From Woeseia sp. (GTDB taxonomy: Bacteria; Pseudomonadota; Gammaproteobacteria; Steroidobacterales; Woeseiaceae): 7,581 nucleotides of DNA. Position numbers and translations under genes: made by a program. Numbering within the stretch: position 1 is the first letter of the stretch; every line of letters starts with the position of its first letter. Positions 6,519-7,581 of this stretch are shown piece after piece. Under the pieces are notes generated by a model. That model saw only the letters and a list, made by a program, of their open reading frames with translations. It was not told the DNA's origin and ran no database searches. Where the stretch lies: assembly GCA_018701055.1 (NCBI GenBank), contig JABIUH010000121.1, positions 1 to 7,581 on the forward strand. Reading direction: 5' to 3'.

Positions 6519-6848
6519 ATGACTGAACGAGACTTATCTAATCCAAACATTGATGACCATGACCTGGCTGTCAAAGAAGCTGAGCCCAAATTAAAACGGC
6601 CACCGTTGTATCAGGTCGTCCTGATCAACGATGATTACACGCCGATGGAATTCGTCGTCGAAGTGCTGGAAACGATATTTGGCATGGTTCGGAGTCAGGC
6701 GACTCGAGTTATGCTTGAGGTGCACACTAAAGGAAAGGGCATTTGCGGCACATTTAGTTTCGAGATAGCGGAAACGAAAGTGGCCCAGGTCAGCAGCATT
6801 GCGGAACAGCAACAACACCCGCTCTTGTGTACGATGGAAGAGCATTAG
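6519..6848 (+). CDS. clpS: ClpS, N-degron adaptor of the ClpAP protease
   Basis: A 109-residue cytoplasmic adaptor that recognises proteins with destabilising N-terminal residues (Leu, Phe, Tyr, Trp) and passes them to ClpAP. The disordered N-terminus (1-27), needed in E. coli for handing substrate to ClpA, is followed by the folded core. The core has the signature VVLINDDYTPMEFVVEVL (33-50), VMLEVHTKGKGICGTF (64-79) and the end HPLLCTMEEH. Residues matching the E. coli pocket are all present: N37, D38, T41, M43, V46, M65, V68, H69 and L102. Length is close to the 106 residues of E. coli ClpS. The ATG at 6519 is fixed by a TAA in the same frame just upstream (6510-6512), and no Shine-Dalgarno is visible. 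clpA follows 48 nt downstream in the conserved pair order. Confidence 0.97.
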   Translation: MTERDLSNPNIDDHDLAVKEAEPKLKRPPLYQVVLINDDYTPMEFVVEVLETIFGMVRSQATRVMLEVHTKGKGICGTFSFEIAETKVAQVSSIAEQQQHPLLCTMEEH

Positions 6849-6896
6849 AGTCTGCGCTAACAGCAGATTTTTAGAGGATTTTAACGGCAGCGAACC

Positions 6897-7581
6897 ATGT
6901 TAAGTAGCGAACTCGAATTTTGTCTTAATGAGGCATTCCAAGGTGCCAGAGACCGTCATCATGAGTTTATGACGGTCGAGCACTTGTTGCTTGCGCTCCT
7001 CGATATCCCTCGGGTACACGAGATTTTGAAATCCTGTGACGCGGATATCGGACAATTACGGCGTCAGCTAATTGAGTTTATAGATGAGGCGACACCCTTG
7101 TTAGCGGTGGGTGATGAGGGCGATGTACAACCAACGCTTGGTTTTCAACGCGTATTGCAACGTGCGGTTTATCATGTCCAGTCCGGCGGGAAAAAAGAAG
7201 TAACCGGTGCAAACGTACTAGTTGCGATATTCAGTGAGAAGCAATCGCAGGCTGTCTACATTCTCGGTATGCAGGACATTACCCGCCTCGACGTGGTGAA
7301 TTACCTTTCTCATGGTTTGCCGCAAGTGCCAGGAGATGGCGCTGATGACGAACAGGAAAGTTCGGTAGAGGCCGAAACGGAACGGGAATCAGGCGCGCTG
7401 GAGAAATATGCGACCAATCTGAATAACCGCGCGATCGAGGGCAAAATCGATCCGTTGATCGGCCGAGAAATCGAGATCGAGCGGACCGTCCAGATTTTGT
7501 GTCGGCGGCGTAAGAACAATCCCCTGTATGTAGGAGAGGCGGGCGTTGGGAAAACGGCACTAGCAGAGGGCCTCGCTCGAA
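6897..7581 (+). CDS. clpA: ClpA, AAA+ unfoldase of ClpAP (N-terminal part, cut by window edge)
   Basis: The first 228 codons are visible; the E. coli protein has about 758 residues, so roughly 30% is here. The N-terminal Clp-N domain (1-142) is nearly complete in its landmarks: MLSSELEFCLNEAF, HEFMTVEHLLLALL, PTLGFQRVLQRAVYHVQS and EVTGANVLVAIFSE. It carries the ClpS docking surface. An acidic linker (about 145-167) leads to the first AAA+ module: LEKYATNLNN, IDPLIGREIEIERTVQILCR, RRKNNPLYVG and Walker A GEAGVGKT (213-220). The ATG at 6897 aligns with the E. coli start; upstream there is only AGAGGA about 18 nt away, too far to be a good ribosome site, so coupling to clpS is possible. It unfolds substrates and feeds them to ClpP, which is not in the window. 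Compared with E. coli, Met169, the start of the shorter ClpA form, is Leu168 here. Confidence 0.97.
   Translation, partial: MLSSELEFCLNEAFQGARDRHHEFMTVEHLLLALLDIPRVHEILKSCDADIGQLRRQLIEFIDEATPLLAVGDEGDVQPTLGFQRVLQRAVYHVQSGGKKEVTGANVLVAIFSEKQSQAVYILGMQDITRLDVVNYLSHGLPQVPGDGADDEQESSVEAETERESGALEKYATNLNNRAIEGKIDPLIGREIEIERTVQILCRRRKNNPLYVGEAGVGKTALAEGLAR

Noticed and set aside
7279..7560. 93-codon minus-strand frame opposite clpA
   Set aside because: It is antisense to the clearly conserved ClpA linker and first AAA+ module, including Walker A, and its Arg/Ser/Pro-rich content is typical of a shadow.
1..7581. Search for tRNA, rRNA, CRISPR repeats, complete insertion sequences or a prophage/defence module
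   Set aside because: No cloverleaf ending, repeat-spacer pattern, transposase, integrase or defence-gene motif was seen in either strand.

Overview
This window looks like a chromosomal segment of a medium-GC gammaproteobacterium. The ClpS and N-terminal ClpA sequences are close to the enterobacterial type, and the gspC-D-E-F order and protein features fit gammaproteobacterial type II secretion systems (T2SS). I cannot name the genus. Nothing suggests phage, plasmid, CRISPR or a complete insertion sequence.

Layout, left to right. (1) Positions 1-232, minus strand: the N-terminal 77 codons of a small charged protein that runs off the left edge. It may be of the PA3496-like short-protein type, but this is tentative. 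(2) Positions 233-418: intergenic, with a weak terminator-like element, a weak promoter candidate and an unannotated 36-44 codon open frame ending 2 nt before the small gene. (3) Positions 419-6199, all minus strand, so read right to left: gspC, gspD, gspE, gspF. They encode the inner-membrane clamp, the outer-membrane secretin, the cytoplasmic ATPase and the inner-membrane platform protein. gspC and gspD overlap by ATGA; D-E and E-F are separated by about 21 and 64 nt. (4) Positions 6200-6518: a 319-nt divergent control region. (5) Positions 6519 to the end, plus strand: clpS (the N-degron adaptor) followed 48 nt later by clpA (AAA+ unfoldase), cut by the right edge just after its first Walker A motif.

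The four Gsp proteins should form the spine of one machine. GspE hydrolyses ATP under the inner membrane, GspF transmits the movement, and GspC links the inner platform to the GspD channel. The pseudopilins (GspG-K) and GspL/GspM are not in the window. The cluster stops after gspF, so the rest must be elsewhere. ClpS and ClpA act together with ClpP in cytoplasmic N-end-rule proteolysis and have no known direct link to T2SS; their position looks like plain neighbourhood.

Most worth a second look: GspE has lost the four-cysteine zinc motif near its C-terminus. A very basic 24-codon open frame ends 2 nt before clpS, which lacks a Shine-Dalgarno. The gspC upstream region holds an inverted repeat that could form two competing hairpins and overlaps a candidate -10. 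I see no convincing completely new system here; most of the window is well-known machinery with some unusual details.
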